Assembly (NCBI RefSeq): GCF_900107635.1
Contig: NZ_FNRD01000004.1
Location: 124,001 to 188,000 of the forward strand
Direction: 5' to 3'
Length of the DNA: 64,000 bases
From: Flavobacterium gillisiae
GTDB lineage: Bacteria; Bacteroidota; Bacteroidia; Flavobacteriales; Flavobacteriaceae
How positions within the stretch are numbered: position 1 is the stretch's first letter; each line of letters opens with the position of its first letter. A program made the position numbers and the translations under genes. Under the pieces are notes generated by a model. It was given only the letters and a program-made list of their open reading frames with translations, was not told where the DNA came from and did not search any database. Shown piece by piece: positions 55,701 to 62,257 of the stretch.

Positions 55701-56014
55701 TGATTGACTTTATCGAAATAAGATTGAATGATGGCATAGCACTAAAACAAGCGATTATTGAGGCTGGAGCAGTAAGAACTTCTCCTATTCTATTGACAAC
55801 TGGAGCGGTAGTTATTGGAGCTTCGATTATCTTATTTGATCCGTTGTTTCAAGGATTGGCAATTTCATTAGTATTTGGAGCCATCGTTTCTACTATTCTA
55901 ACATTGATCGTAGTGCCCATAATTTATTATGTGACGGAGAGAAAGAAATGGGAATCCTCCCCCAGCCCCTCCGAAGGAGGGGAGACAGAACCTAAAAAAG
56001 AAAATGTTATATAA
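52769..56014 (+). CDS. RND efflux permease (AcrB/HAE1-like)
   Basis: A 1081-residue pump with twelve predicted helices and two large periplasmic loops. PREEEPQINVPMADVMVGYPGAS follows helix 1 in split form (PREEEPQI, VGYPGAS), and helix 4 carries GIVVDDSIIIAENMHRH with the proton-relay Asp pair. The family exports drugs or other toxic compounds with the proton gradient; the helix 4 Asp pair is typical of HAE1 rather than metal (CusA) pumps. The last 19 residues (SSPSPSEGGETEPKK...) are encoded by a dispersed repeat, so the tail is not conserved protein. It works with the two upstream genes. Confidence 0.9.
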   Translation: MQEGISGKIANFFINSKLTILMMIGLMIIGVYSSFLIPREEEPQINVPMADVMVGYPGASPTEVESRVAKPLEKIISNIKGVEHVHTMAMNGQAMLIVQFYVGQDVERSYVKLYDELAKHEDMFPKGVYKPMVKTRSIDDVPMLGITLWSDKMDDFQLRQIAEEVTSEVEKVKDVAITKEIGGRSRVLKVILDKDKMAENGIDPLGIMGMIQANNSSSQSGSFVNTDEEYLITTGKFLTSADDVENLVVGVNKNMPVYLKQVATVQDGPSTAKSYVSFGYSKSNEKYKDAKSEYPAVTISVGKVKGADAMKISEKIIDKVEHLKTTIIPNDVHVEVTRNYGETASDKVGELLLHLGIAILAVTILVMFAMGWRGGLVVFFSVPLTFALTLFSYYMLDYTLNRITLFALVFVVGIVVDDSIIIAENMHRHFKMKRLPFKQAAIYAINEVGNPTILATFTVIAAILPMAFVSGMMGPYMSPMPIGASIAMILSLFVALTVTPYLGYHLLQEKDEQGHKEAEGLETSFIYKMYNKLERPLLESSMKRRVLVGVTVILLFGSVGMFFSKSVLVKMLPFDNKNEFQVVIDMPEGATLERTAAVTKEIAQYLTTIPEVVDYQNYIGTSAPITFNGLVRHYDLRGGSNMADIQVNLLHKEDRKLQSHDIAKNVRPQIQKIAAKYGANVKIIEVPPGPPVLSTLVAEIYGPNYKDQIKVAQQVKDILHKTEGIVDIDWTVEDNQTEYKLEVDKEKAMLNGIAPQQIVGNLTYLLKEYPVSNLYDENSNDNVGIVLSLDDKDKTSLQDIQNLKIKGSQGNMIPVSDLVKVKTDTLQKTIYRKDQKRVVYVTADMAGALESPVYAILGMTEKLDKMKIPKGYKVNELYMDQPTDESDFTVKWDGEWQITLEVFRDLGVAFLVAIVIIYMLIVGWFQNFKTPMVMMLAIPLSLIGIVFGHWLLGAYFTATSFIGMIALAGVMVRNSVLLIDFIEIRLNDGIALKQAIIEAGAVRTSPILLTTGAVVIGASIILFDPLFQGLAISLVFGAIVSTILTLIVVPIIYYVTERKKWESSPSPSEGGETEPKKENVI

Positions 56015-56057
56015 TTAACTACTCCAGTTCCCTCCCTTTTCGGGAGCTTAACTGGAC
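55957..56057. repeat. Hairpin repeats over the 3' end of the RND permease gene
   Basis: CCCCTCC (55966-55972) and GGAGGGG (55976-55982) form a perfect stem, part of a CCCCCAGCCCCT...AGGAGGGGAGA phrase familiar from Bacteroidota intergenic repeats. A second one, CCAGTT (56024-56029)...AACTGG (56050-56055) with CTCCC/GGGAG inside, lies just after the stop. The first is inside the coding sequence, the second in the 58-bp gap before the next gene. Confidence 0.7.
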
Positions 56058-56072
56058 TAATACTACAAATCA

Positions 56073-56378
56073 ATGAAACTACTAATTATAACTGCCATAG
56101 CGGAATTTGACGCAGCAGTCAAGAAAATGCTAAAACAAGCAGAGGTAAAAACCTTTACTTACAAAGCCGTAACAGGATTTAAGGATATTTCTGAAGAATC
56201 AATAGAAAGTAATTGGTTTGGAAGCGAAATGAATGAAAACGACTCCATATTATATTATGCCTTTGTAAAGAAAGAAAATGTAGATACTCTTATTGAAAAA
56301 ATAAACGAATTCAATGTAATACAAGAAAGTTTGTCAAACATTCATGTAGCAGTATTAAATATTGAAAAACACAATTAA
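56073..56378 (+). CDS. Small PII/CutA-like hypothetical protein downstream of RND pump
   Basis: A 101-residue protein (MKLLIITAIAEFDAAVKKML...INEFNVIQES...IHVAVLNIEKHN). The pattern of alternating strands and helices resembles a PII-like ferredoxin-fold small protein, and genes of this type often follow RND permeases in Bacteroidota. No catalytic motif is visible. Its role in the pump is unknown; the PII-like reading is by fold impression only. Confidence 0.6.
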   Translation: MKLLIITAIAEFDAAVKKMLKQAEVKTFTYKAVTGFKDISEESIESNWFGSEMNENDSILYYAFVKKENVDTLIEKINEFNVIQESLSNIHVAVLNIEKHN

Positions 56379-56389
56379 TAAAAAAAAAG

Positions 56390-56516
56390 TTTAACCACAT
56401 AGAATCATAGAAAAAAGAAGGCAATCAAATGATTTTTTCACATAGCAATGTGGAACTATCTGAAAGCGTAGCTTCTTATTTAACAAAAGAAAATGGATGT
56501 CTCTATGTGTTTAAAA
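56390..56516 (+). repeat. Dispersed ACCACATAG...CTATGTGTTT repeat
   Basis: The gap between two small genes begins TTTAACCACATAGAATCATAG and ends CTCTATGTGTTTAAAA, with CACATAGCAATGTGGAACTA inside. The ends are loosely inverted (ACCACATAG, CTATGTGTT). The text resembles a dispersed Flavobacterium element (from memory). No gene is in it. Confidence 0.6.
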
Positions 56517-56544
56517 ATGAATAACAGAATTAAAAAATAACAAT

Positions 56545-56730
56545 ATGAAAAACAAAGTTTTTAGAATACTAGTAGGATCATTTATCTTAATCAGTCTATT
56601 ATTATCCGTTTACGTCAATCAAAACTGGTTGTGGTTCACGGTTTTTATTGGTGTCAATTTAATTCAATCCGGTTTTACCAAATGGTGTTTATTAGAAACT
56701 ATTTTATCCAAATTAGGACTGAAAGACTAA
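56545..56730 (+). CDS. YgaP-like small membrane protein (DUF2892)
   Basis: A 61-residue protein with two helices: VFRILVGSFILISLLLSVYV and WLWFTVFIGVNLIQSGF, then TKWCLLETIL. It is of the same DUF2892 kind as the protein at 25147, with a cysteine after the second helix. It is probably the last gene of the RND operon, since a terminator follows after 19 bp. Function unknown. Confidence 0.78.
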   Translation: MKNKVFRILVGSFILISLLLSVYVNQNWLWFTVFIGVNLIQSGFTKWCLLETILSKLGLKD

Positions 56731-56749
56731 TTCCCTTTTATTAAATCTA

Positions 56750-56780
56750 AACCCCGATTTGCCACAAGCAGCTCGGGGTT
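56750..56780 (+). terminator. Terminator of the RND operon
   Basis: AACCCCGA (56750-56757) pairs with TCGGGGTT (56773-56780), followed by a T-run. It lies 19 bp after the DUF2892 stop. Confidence 0.88.
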
Positions 56781-56798
56781 TTTTATGCGCTTATTTTT

Positions 56799-56905
56799 TT
56801 GGGCGTGTCCCCACCTACACTCCGTTGCGGTGCGGTCGGGCTATCCGCTGTATCTTTATGGCTTAAAGAAACGCCATAAAGGATGCCGCTATTATCCCTA
56901 ACGCA
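56799..56905 (+). repeat. Dispersed GGGCGTG...CCCTAACGC element, copy 2
   Basis: It starts GGGCGTGTCC, contains GGTCGGGCTATCCGC, then a hairpin (TTTATGGC paired with GCCATAAA), then GATGCCGCTATTATCCCTAACGC split as GATGCCGC and TTATCCCTAACGC. The outer text matches copy 1 at 52662-52752, but the hairpin stem sequence differs completely while still pairing. Confidence 0.78.
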
Positions 56906-56919
56906 AAACACTATAGCGT

Positions 56920-57010
56920 TTGTCATTGCGAGCGAAGCGAAGCAATCTCACTAACAAAGGCACACAAGTTGAGTAGCAGGATGGGATTGCTTCGTTCCTC
57001 GCAATGACAA
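56920..57010. repeat. Large hairpin repeat TGTCATTGCGAG...CTCGCAATGACA
   Basis: The left arm (TTGTCATTGCGAGCGAAGC, from 56920, continuing GAAGCAATC) pairs imperfectly with the right arm (GATTGCTTCGTTCCTCGCAA, from 56985, continuing TGACA), with about 34 bases between. Such elements are dispersed in many bacterial genomes including Flavobacterium. The 57011-57157 remainder holds no gene but has TATACTAAT repeats. Confidence 0.8.
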
Positions 57011-57157
57011 CGCGCGAATTCAGTACTAGTGGAACAAACTGTTGAAAATCCCTCACGGAAGATAAAATCTACTAAATCATTTATACTAATTTTTTTTATA
57101 TATTAGTTATACTAATAATATATCACGCTCGCCCTATAACGACAAGTTACCTATAAT

Positions 57158-57823
57158 ATGGAAAAACGCATATCTACATCTATTTTATTTCTAATTCTTA
57201 CTTCATTTATATCTTGTAAAAGTCAGGAGGATAAAAAAACAGAAATAATACAAACTCCAAAATATTTTAAAACTTTTTATGAAGTAGAAGGAGATTTAGA
57301 TGAAGATGAAATTCCAGAAAAAGTTATAGTTTACGATACTGAAAAGGAAACTGATTTTGGAACAGAGAGACAAATATACATTTACAAAAAGAACAATGAT
57401 AAATGGCTGTTATGGAATAAATCAGTAGGAGCAATACTACCAAGTAAACACGGAGGAATGATGGGAGACCCATTCGAAGGAATTTCGGTTGAAGGAAATT
57501 GTATCATAGTTAATCATTCTGGAGGTAGCCGCGAAAAATGGAATTATTCTCATACATTTAAATATCAAAGTGGAGATTTTCAATTAATCAAAGCAGCAGT
57601 AAGTTATGGCTCTCCTTGTGATTACTTCATGTCGTTTGATTATAATTTATCAAATGGAAAAGTTAATTATGAAAAAGAAACTGAAAATTGTGAAAATGAA
57701 ATTTCAAAAATTGAAAAAAAAGAAATGATTGCAAAATTAAAAGCTTTACCATCTATGGACGGTTTTTATCCTGGAAATAATAAATTGACTTTTCCGAATT
57801 CTGAAATAACAATATATTATTAA
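57158..57823 (+). CDS. Hypothetical lipoprotein
   Basis: A 221-residue protein with a lipoprotein signal (LILTSFISC, Cys20). YEVEGDLDEDEIPEKVIVYD near residue 44 resembles the Asp-rich FG-GAP/EF-like repeats that report a calculated value, and the middle GISVEGNCIIVNHSGGSREKW is also seen in hypothetical proteins of Bacteroidota. No function was recognised. It stands alone, flanked by repeats upstream and a CCGC...GCGG stem downstream, which suggests an accessory gene. Confidence 0.7.
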   Translation: MEKRISTSILFLILTSFISCKSQEDKKTEIIQTPKYFKTFYEVEGDLDEDEIPEKVIVYDTEKETDFGTERQIYIYKKNNDKWLLWNKSVGAILPSKHGGMMGDPFEGISVEGNCIIVNHSGGSREKWNYSHTFKYQSGDFQLIKAAVSYGSPCDYFMSFDYNLSNGKVNYEKETENCENEISKIEKKEMIAKLKALPSMDGFYPGNNKLTFPNSEITIYY

Positions 57824-57894
57824 GTAAAATACTGTAGACAACTCCGCTCACATGCGAATCCTTTAGTGCGGAAGCGAAGTATAAAATTAGAAAA

Positions 57895-58131
57895 ATGAAA
57901 GCAGAAAATAAAATATTTATAAAATCGTTTTTACTATCTGGCCTAGTTTACACAACACTTATGGCAGGGTTTGACTATTCTGATGGACAAGACTTTGAAA
58001 TACTTAAACTTCTATTTCACTTTTTATTCTTTGGGTTATTTATGGGATTATTGGCTAGATATAGCCATCGAAAACAAATAAAAAAGGAAATGAACGAAAC
58101 TGAGTCTAAGTCTTACGATACATCTCTCTAA
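57895..58131 (+). CDS. Hypothetical small membrane protein
   Basis: A 78-residue protein with two helices (FIKSFLLSGLVYTTLMAGF and ILKLLFHFLFFGLFMGLLA) and a charged tail. No family was recognised. It lies 71 bp after the lipoprotein gene, separated by a short hairpin-like stretch (TCCGCTCAC...GTGCGGA). Confidence 0.6.
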   Translation: MKAENKIFIKSFLLSGLVYTTLMAGFDYSDGQDFEILKLLFHFLFFGLFMGLLARYSHRKQIKKEMNETESKSYDTSL

Positions 58132-58199
58132 AGCTATTGTAGATTTCAAATCAATCATCACTTAATTAGATAAACACACAATATTTTCCCAATAAATTA

Positions 58200-58240
58200 T
58201 TGGATACAAAACAATTGACTACCTTTGCATCGTGCACGAT
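58200..58240 (+). promoter_or_regulatory. Promoter and operator of the doxX-marR operon
   Basis: TTG at 58200-58202 and TACCTTTG at 58220-58227 are spaced by 17 bp, a good Bacteroidota promoter. A perfect 12-bp palindrome ATCGTGCACGAT (58229-58240) covers the predicted start site, and ACGAT recurs at 58251-58255. It is a likely site for the MarR/OhrR protein encoded in the same operon. Confidence 0.68.
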
Positions 58241-58268
58241 ATAAACGCATACGATTAAATTAAAAAAA

Positions 58269-58700
58269 ATGAGTAAAACCATAGAAACAACATTGACACA
58301 AAATATTTTCAGAATACTATTAGCCTTTTTTATGGTCTATGCAGGGTTCAGTCACCTTACTTTTAATAGAGTAGATTTTCAAGCACAAGTTCCAGACTGG
58401 CTTCCGCTAGGCAAAGACTTGGTGGTACTACTATCAGGTATCGTAGAAATGGCATTGGGACTCGGTTTGGCTTTTTGGAAAAAGGAACGAGCAACTTTCG
58501 GTTGGGCATTGGCACTATTTTTCGTTTTAGTGTTTCCAGGAAATATTGCGCAATACTTAGATCACAAAGATGCTTTTGGAGCATTAAATTCAGATAAAGC
58601 ACGTTTAATACGTCTATTTTTCCAACCGGTACTTATCGCATGGGCATTGTGGTCAGCAGGTTCCTATCAAGCTTGGAGAAATCGTAAAATAGAAGACTAA
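58269..58700 (+). CDS. DoxX-family membrane protein
   Basis: A 143-residue protein with four helices, including LLAFFMVYAGFSHLTFNRV and GIVEMALGLGLAFWKKER, the pattern of DoxX-like (DUF4149/MauE-type) proteins that sit with redox or thiosulfate-quinone systems. Its exact role is unknown. The MarR gene follows after one base, so both are co-transcribed and likely respond to oxidants. Confidence 0.8.
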   Translation: MSKTIETTLTQNIFRILLAFFMVYAGFSHLTFNRVDFQAQVPDWLPLGKDLVVLLSGIVEMALGLGLAFWKKERATFGWALALFFVLVFPGNIAQYLDHKDAFGALNSDKARLIRLFFQPVLIAWALWSAGSYQAWRNRKIED

Positions 58701-58701
58701 T

Positions 58702-59160
58702 ATGGACGATGCACAATTAAAATTAAGCAGTCAAGTTTGCTTCCCGCTCTACTCCGCTTCCCGTCTCCTCACTAAGGCTTATAAACCTTATTTAGACGAA
58801 ATGGGTATTACCTATCCACAATACTTGGTCTTAATTGTACTTTGGGAAAACGATGAACTTTCTGTAAATCAGATTACCGAGAAGCTACTACTGAACTCCA
58901 ATACTCTTTCGCCATTGCTAAAACGCATGGAAAAAATGGAACTCCTGCAACGCAATCGTTCCACTACAGATGAAAGAAGTGTCATTGTACAACTTACAGA
59001 AAAAGGAAAAAGCTTAAAAGACCAAGCAAAGCCTATTCCTGACAAACTCATCAAAGTCTTGCTTACTGAAAACATCAACCTATCCGATGTGCTGCAGTTA
59101 AAAGAGATGCTAAATGAATGGATTAAAATACTAACAGAAGACAACAAAAATTTAGAATAA
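58702..59160 (+). CDS. OhrR-like MarR-family redox regulator
   Basis: A 152-residue MarR protein. Cys13 in SSQVCFPLYSASRLL is at the position of the reactive, peroxide-sensing cysteine of OhrR, and the wing TTDERSVIVQLTEKG matches. Family members repress ohr-type genes until organic hydroperoxides or oxidants modify this cysteine. Here the likely targets are its own operon (palindrome at 58229) and the nitroreductase 24 bp downstream. Confidence 0.9.
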   Translation: MDDAQLKLSSQVCFPLYSASRLLTKAYKPYLDEMGITYPQYLVLIVLWENDELSVNQITEKLLLNSNTLSPLLKRMEKMELLQRNRSTTDERSVIVQLTEKGKSLKDQAKPIPDKLIKVLLTENINLSDVLQLKEMLNEWIKILTEDNKNLE

Positions 59161-59184
59161 AACAAAAAAATAAAAACAAAGAAT

Positions 59185-59817
59185 ATGGAATTATTAGATA
59201 AATTAAATTGGAGATACGCTGCTAAAGCGATGAATGGTACGAAAGTATCACAAGAAAAAATTGACAACATTATTGAAGCAATATCACTTGCTCCTACATC
59301 AAGTGGTTTACAACCATTTGAAGTAATTGTGATCACAAATCAAGAATTAAAAGAGAAAATCAGACCTATTTCTTGGAACCAATCCGTTGTTACTGATTGT
59401 TCTCACTTATTTGTATTCGCTGCCTGGGATACTTATACAGCGGAAAGAATTAACAAAATGTTTGATTTGACAAACACCATTCGTGGTTTTAAAAACGAAG
59501 GTTGGGAAAATTACCGTCAAATGCTTTTAAATCTTTATCCGCAAAAGGATGCGGAGGAAAACTTTACCCACGCCGCTAAACAAGCTTACATCGCATTTTC
59601 GCAAGCTATTGCTGCTGCTGCTTTCGAAGGAGTTGACAGTACACCTTTAGAAGGTTTTGATGCTGATGCATTGGATGAAATTTTAGGATTAAGAGCCAAA
59701 GGACTTAGAAGTTGTGTTATGCTTCCTGTAGGTTACAGAGACACTGAAAATGACTGGTTAGTTAATCTTACTAAAGTGAGAAAAAGTAAAGAAGATTTAG
59801 TTACTTTAATTGATTAG
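59185..59817 (+). CDS. NAD(P)H-dependent nitroreductase-family oxidoreductase
   Basis: A 210-residue FMN protein starting MELLDKLNWRYAAKAMNGTK, with SLAPTSSGLQPFEVIVITN and C-terminal LGLRAKGLRSCVMLPVGYRD. It reduces nitro compounds, quinones or similar electrophiles. It lies directly after the OhrR-like gene and ends at a strong terminator. A paralogue with the same length at 62258 also follows a MarR gene. Confidence 0.9.
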   Translation: MELLDKLNWRYAAKAMNGTKVSQEKIDNIIEAISLAPTSSGLQPFEVIVITNQELKEKIRPISWNQSVVTDCSHLFVFAAWDTYTAERINKMFDLTNTIRGFKNEGWENYRQMLLNLYPQKDAEENFTHAAKQAYIAFSQAIAAAAFEGVDSTPLEGFDADALDEILGLRAKGLRSCVMLPVGYRDTENDWLVNLTKVRKSKEDLVTLID

Positions 59818-59837
59818 TAACTAAAATTAGGTGAGCT

Positions 59838-59869
59838 AAAGCGGTTTGGGTATGCACCCAAACCGCTTT
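59838..59869 (+). terminator. Strong terminator after the first nitroreductase
   Basis: AAAGCGGTTTGGGT (59838-59851) pairs perfectly with ACCCAAACCGCTTT (59856-59869) with a four-base loop and a T-run. It ends the doxX-marR-nitroreductase operon. Confidence 0.93.
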
Positions 59870-60069
59870 TTTTTGTTCTGGGTCTTATTCTTCATAACTC
59901 TGCTACCGCACAAATAATTCATTATCAAAAACGTAGACCTAAAGCTACCACAGCTTCCTCCTTTGTCTTAAAGGAAATTTTATACTCAAACTACTTATTG
60001 CTCTCAATAAGCTATTTTTAATTATACCTGTTTATTTCTTATATTCGTTCTGCACAAAACGACACAAAA

Positions 60070-60609
60070 ATGAACTTCGAATCTTTTCCAGAAATAAAAT
60101 CAGAACGTCTTTTATTAAGAAAATTGGAAGAATCTGATGATGCAGTTATCTTATACTTACGCTCCGACGAAACAATTAATCAATTCATCGAACGACCTGA
60201 ACATCGAAAAACAAAAACACTCGATCAAGCACTCCAATTTATTAATGAAATAACACAGGACTACCACAATAATAAATCGGTAACTTGGGGCATCATTTAT
60301 AAAAACGAACCTCAACTTATAGGAACAATTTGTTTGTGGAATATTTCCGAGAACAATACCATTGCCGAAGTAGGTTATGGTCTTAATCCTACATTCCAAA
60401 ATAAAGGAATTATGACTGAAGCGCTAAATTGCGTTATTGATTTTGGATTCAATGAATTAAAACTAAACAAGATCGAAGCCTTCACACACCATAAAAATGA
60501 GAATTCTAAAAAGTTATTAGAAAAAACGGGCTTTCAGTTTATGGAAAATCGAAAGGATCAAAACAACGCTTCCAATAGTATCTATGAAATTCTAAATAGT
60601 CAGAGTTAG
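60070..60609 (+). CDS. GNAT-family N-acetyltransferase (RimJ/RimL type)
   Basis: A 179-residue acetyltransferase with SERLLLRKLEESDD at the N-terminus, AEVGYGLNPTFQNKGIMTEA (acetyl-CoA loop) and FTHHKNENSKKLLEKTGF. This fits the RimJ/RimL subgroup that acetylates amino groups of proteins or small molecules. The substrate is not predictable. It is a single gene with a 250-bp gap upstream holding only the preceding terminator. Confidence 0.88.
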   Translation: MNFESFPEIKSERLLLRKLEESDDAVILYLRSDETINQFIERPEHRKTKTLDQALQFINEITQDYHNNKSVTWGIIYKNEPQLIGTICLWNISENNTIAEVGYGLNPTFQNKGIMTEALNCVIDFGFNELKLNKIEAFTHHKNENSKKLLEKTGFQFMENRKDQNNASNSIYEILNSQS

Positions 60610-60648
60610 CTAATTGCAATATCCTTAAGCCCCTTTAAATAACACCTT

Positions 60649-61218
60649 ATGACAAAGAGTACTAAAAAACAGTTAGCACCAGAACAAAGTCGAGAACTAC
60701 TGATGGTACTACAAACCCGTTTTGAGAAAAACAAAAACCGTCATATAGATCTGGATTGGACAAAGATACAAGCAAAACTGGAAATCAATCCAGAAAAACT
60801 ATGGTCGCTCCATGAAATGGAAAGCACTGGCGGCGAACCGGATGTTGTAGGTCAGGACAAAAAAACAGACGAATTTCTTTTTTATGATTGTGCCGCAGAA
60901 AGTTCACTAGGCCGCAGAAGCTACTGTTATGACCAAGAAGCATTAGAATCAAGAAAAAAATTCAAACCAGAAAATAATGTCCTTGATGTGGCTGCAGCCA
61001 TGGGAATTTCTCTTTTAACAGAACAAGAATATCGGGAATTGCAGCAACTAGGTAATTTTGACACCAAGACATCAAGTTGGATAAAAACACCAGACGAAAT
61101 TAGAAAATTAGGAGGCGCACTCTTTTGTGATTTTCGCTACAATACTGTTTTTGTGTATCACAATGGCGCCGATTCGTATTATGCAGCCAGAGGATTCCGC
61201 GGTGTACTGCGAGTTTAA
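60649..61218 (+). CDS. DUF4256 protein
   Basis: A 189-residue cytoplasmic protein containing WSLHEMESTGGEPDVVG, CAAESSLGRRSYCYD and the C-terminal ARGFRGVLRV, the pattern of DUF4256. Its function is unknown. It starts 40 bp after the GNAT gene and could share its transcript. Confidence 0.8.
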   Translation: MTKSTKKQLAPEQSRELLMVLQTRFEKNKNRHIDLDWTKIQAKLEINPEKLWSLHEMESTGGEPDVVGQDKKTDEFLFYDCAAESSLGRRSYCYDQEALESRKKFKPENNVLDVAAAMGISLLTEQEYRELQQLGNFDTKTSSWIKTPDEIRKLGGALFCDFRYNTVFVYHNGADSYYAARGFRGVLRV

Positions 61219-61275
61219 ATTTTGTATGTATTCGTTTTTAATAGAGAAATCGGCACCCTAAAAAATCTAAACCAC

Positions 61276-61382
61276 TATGGACTTAAAGTCCATATATTTG
61301 GTTGTCAGACTTAAAGTCTGCATGTTGTATTGCTAATATATACCGTAGATTCTCAAATTATTTTAAAATTTGCGAATCTGCG
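61276..61382. repeat. Cluster of palindromes in the gap after DUF4256
   Basis: TATGGACTTAAAGTCCATA (61276-61294) and CAGACTTAAAGTCTG (61306-61320) are two palindromes with the same CTTAAAG centre. They are followed by a long imperfect hairpin, CCGTAGATTCTCAAATT (61343-61359) against AATTTGCGAATCTGCGG (61366-61382). None has a T-run. The 61219-61791 gap contains no coding frame; a strong terminator at 61542 has no gene in front of it. Confidence 0.7.
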
Positions 61383-61541
61383 GTGTTAACATTTTTTAAA
61401 AGCTAAAGCGAGATGCACAGAAAGGACATAGTTTTAAACTCTATTTGAGACCAATAAAGCTAGACGATAAAGTCAGTAGTTACAATAATTGGCAGCTATG
61501 TAAACGTCTAAATACTACTTACTCTTTTATAAAACAATGGA

Positions 61542-61579
61542 AACGAACCTCTTTAAAAACGATTTAAAAGAGGTTCGTT
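61542..61579 (+). terminator. Terminator without an obvious gene
   Basis: AACGAACCTCTTT (61542-61554) pairs with AAAGAGGTTCGTT (61567-61579), followed by a T-run. The nearest plus-strand gene ends 323 bp upstream. It may end a small RNA or a read-through transcript of DUF4256. Confidence 0.8.
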
Positions 61580-61730
61580 TTTTATAACTCCTATCAGCAT
61601 CTCTAAAAAAACAACTACGCCTAACCTTCAAAACTACCAACTAAAACACTAAAATACAAATAGTTAAATCATGTAATACAAGCTATTTTGTAATGCTAGA
61701 TTAAAAATTTAACAAAAAAAACAAGAAAAT

Positions 61731-61776
61731 ATTTGTATATACAAATAAAATAAGTGTTACATTTGTACCAACAAAT
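61731..61776 (+). promoter_or_regulatory. MarR promoter with two operator palindromes
   Basis: ATTTGTATATACAAAT (61731-61746) is a perfect 16-bp palindrome, and ATTTGTACCAACAAAT (61761-61776) repeats its arms 30 bp further on. The first covers the TTG of the -33 box (61733-61735), the second overlaps the -7 box TACATTTG (61758-61765). This suggests strong autorepression by the MarR protein. Confidence 0.72.
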
Positions 61777-61791
61777 AAAAAACATACTGGT

Positions 61792-62247
61792 ATGAAAATT
61801 GAAGATATCATAAAAACTACAGCCGTTTTGAATAATTCAAATCGAATTATTTTAAATGTAATGTATACCGAAAACGTGATCAATGAGAAATTCAATGAAG
61901 TTCTAAAACCGTATGAGTTATCTGGAGAGCAATATAATGTATTGCGGATATTAAGAGGCCAAAAAGGGAACCCTGCTAATATGAGTGTCATTCAGGAACG
62001 CATGATTGCCAAAACGAGTAACACCACCCGTCTGGTAGATAAGTTATTATTGAAAGAACTGGTTACCCGCAAAGTCTGTCCAGAAAACAGAAGAAAAATA
62101 GAGGTTTTGATTACTCAAAAAGGATTGGACGTTTTACATGAACTAGACCCTAAAGTAACGGAGCATGGCAATTATTTCTCAAAAAATTTAAATGAAGAGG
62201 AATTAGAGCAATTAAATACATTATTAGAAAAATACAGAAATCAATAA
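61792..62247 (+). CDS. MarR-family regulator
   Basis: A 151-residue MarR protein with YELSGEQYNVLRILRGQ before the HTH, KTSNTTRLVDKLLLKELVTRK as the recognition helix and wing NRRKIEVLITQKG. No conserved sensing cysteine is present near the N-terminus, unlike the regulator at 58702. It heads an operon with a nitroreductase (10-bp gap) and YceI (39-bp gap), and two palindromes cover its promoter. Confidence 0.9.
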   Translation: MKIEDIIKTTAVLNNSNRIILNVMYTENVINEKFNEVLKPYELSGEQYNVLRILRGQKGNPANMSVIQERMIAKTSNTTRLVDKLLLKELVTRKVCPENRRKIEVLITQKGLDVLHELDPKVTEHGNYFSKNLNEEELEQLNTLLEKYRNQ

Positions 62248-62257
62248 AATATAAATT

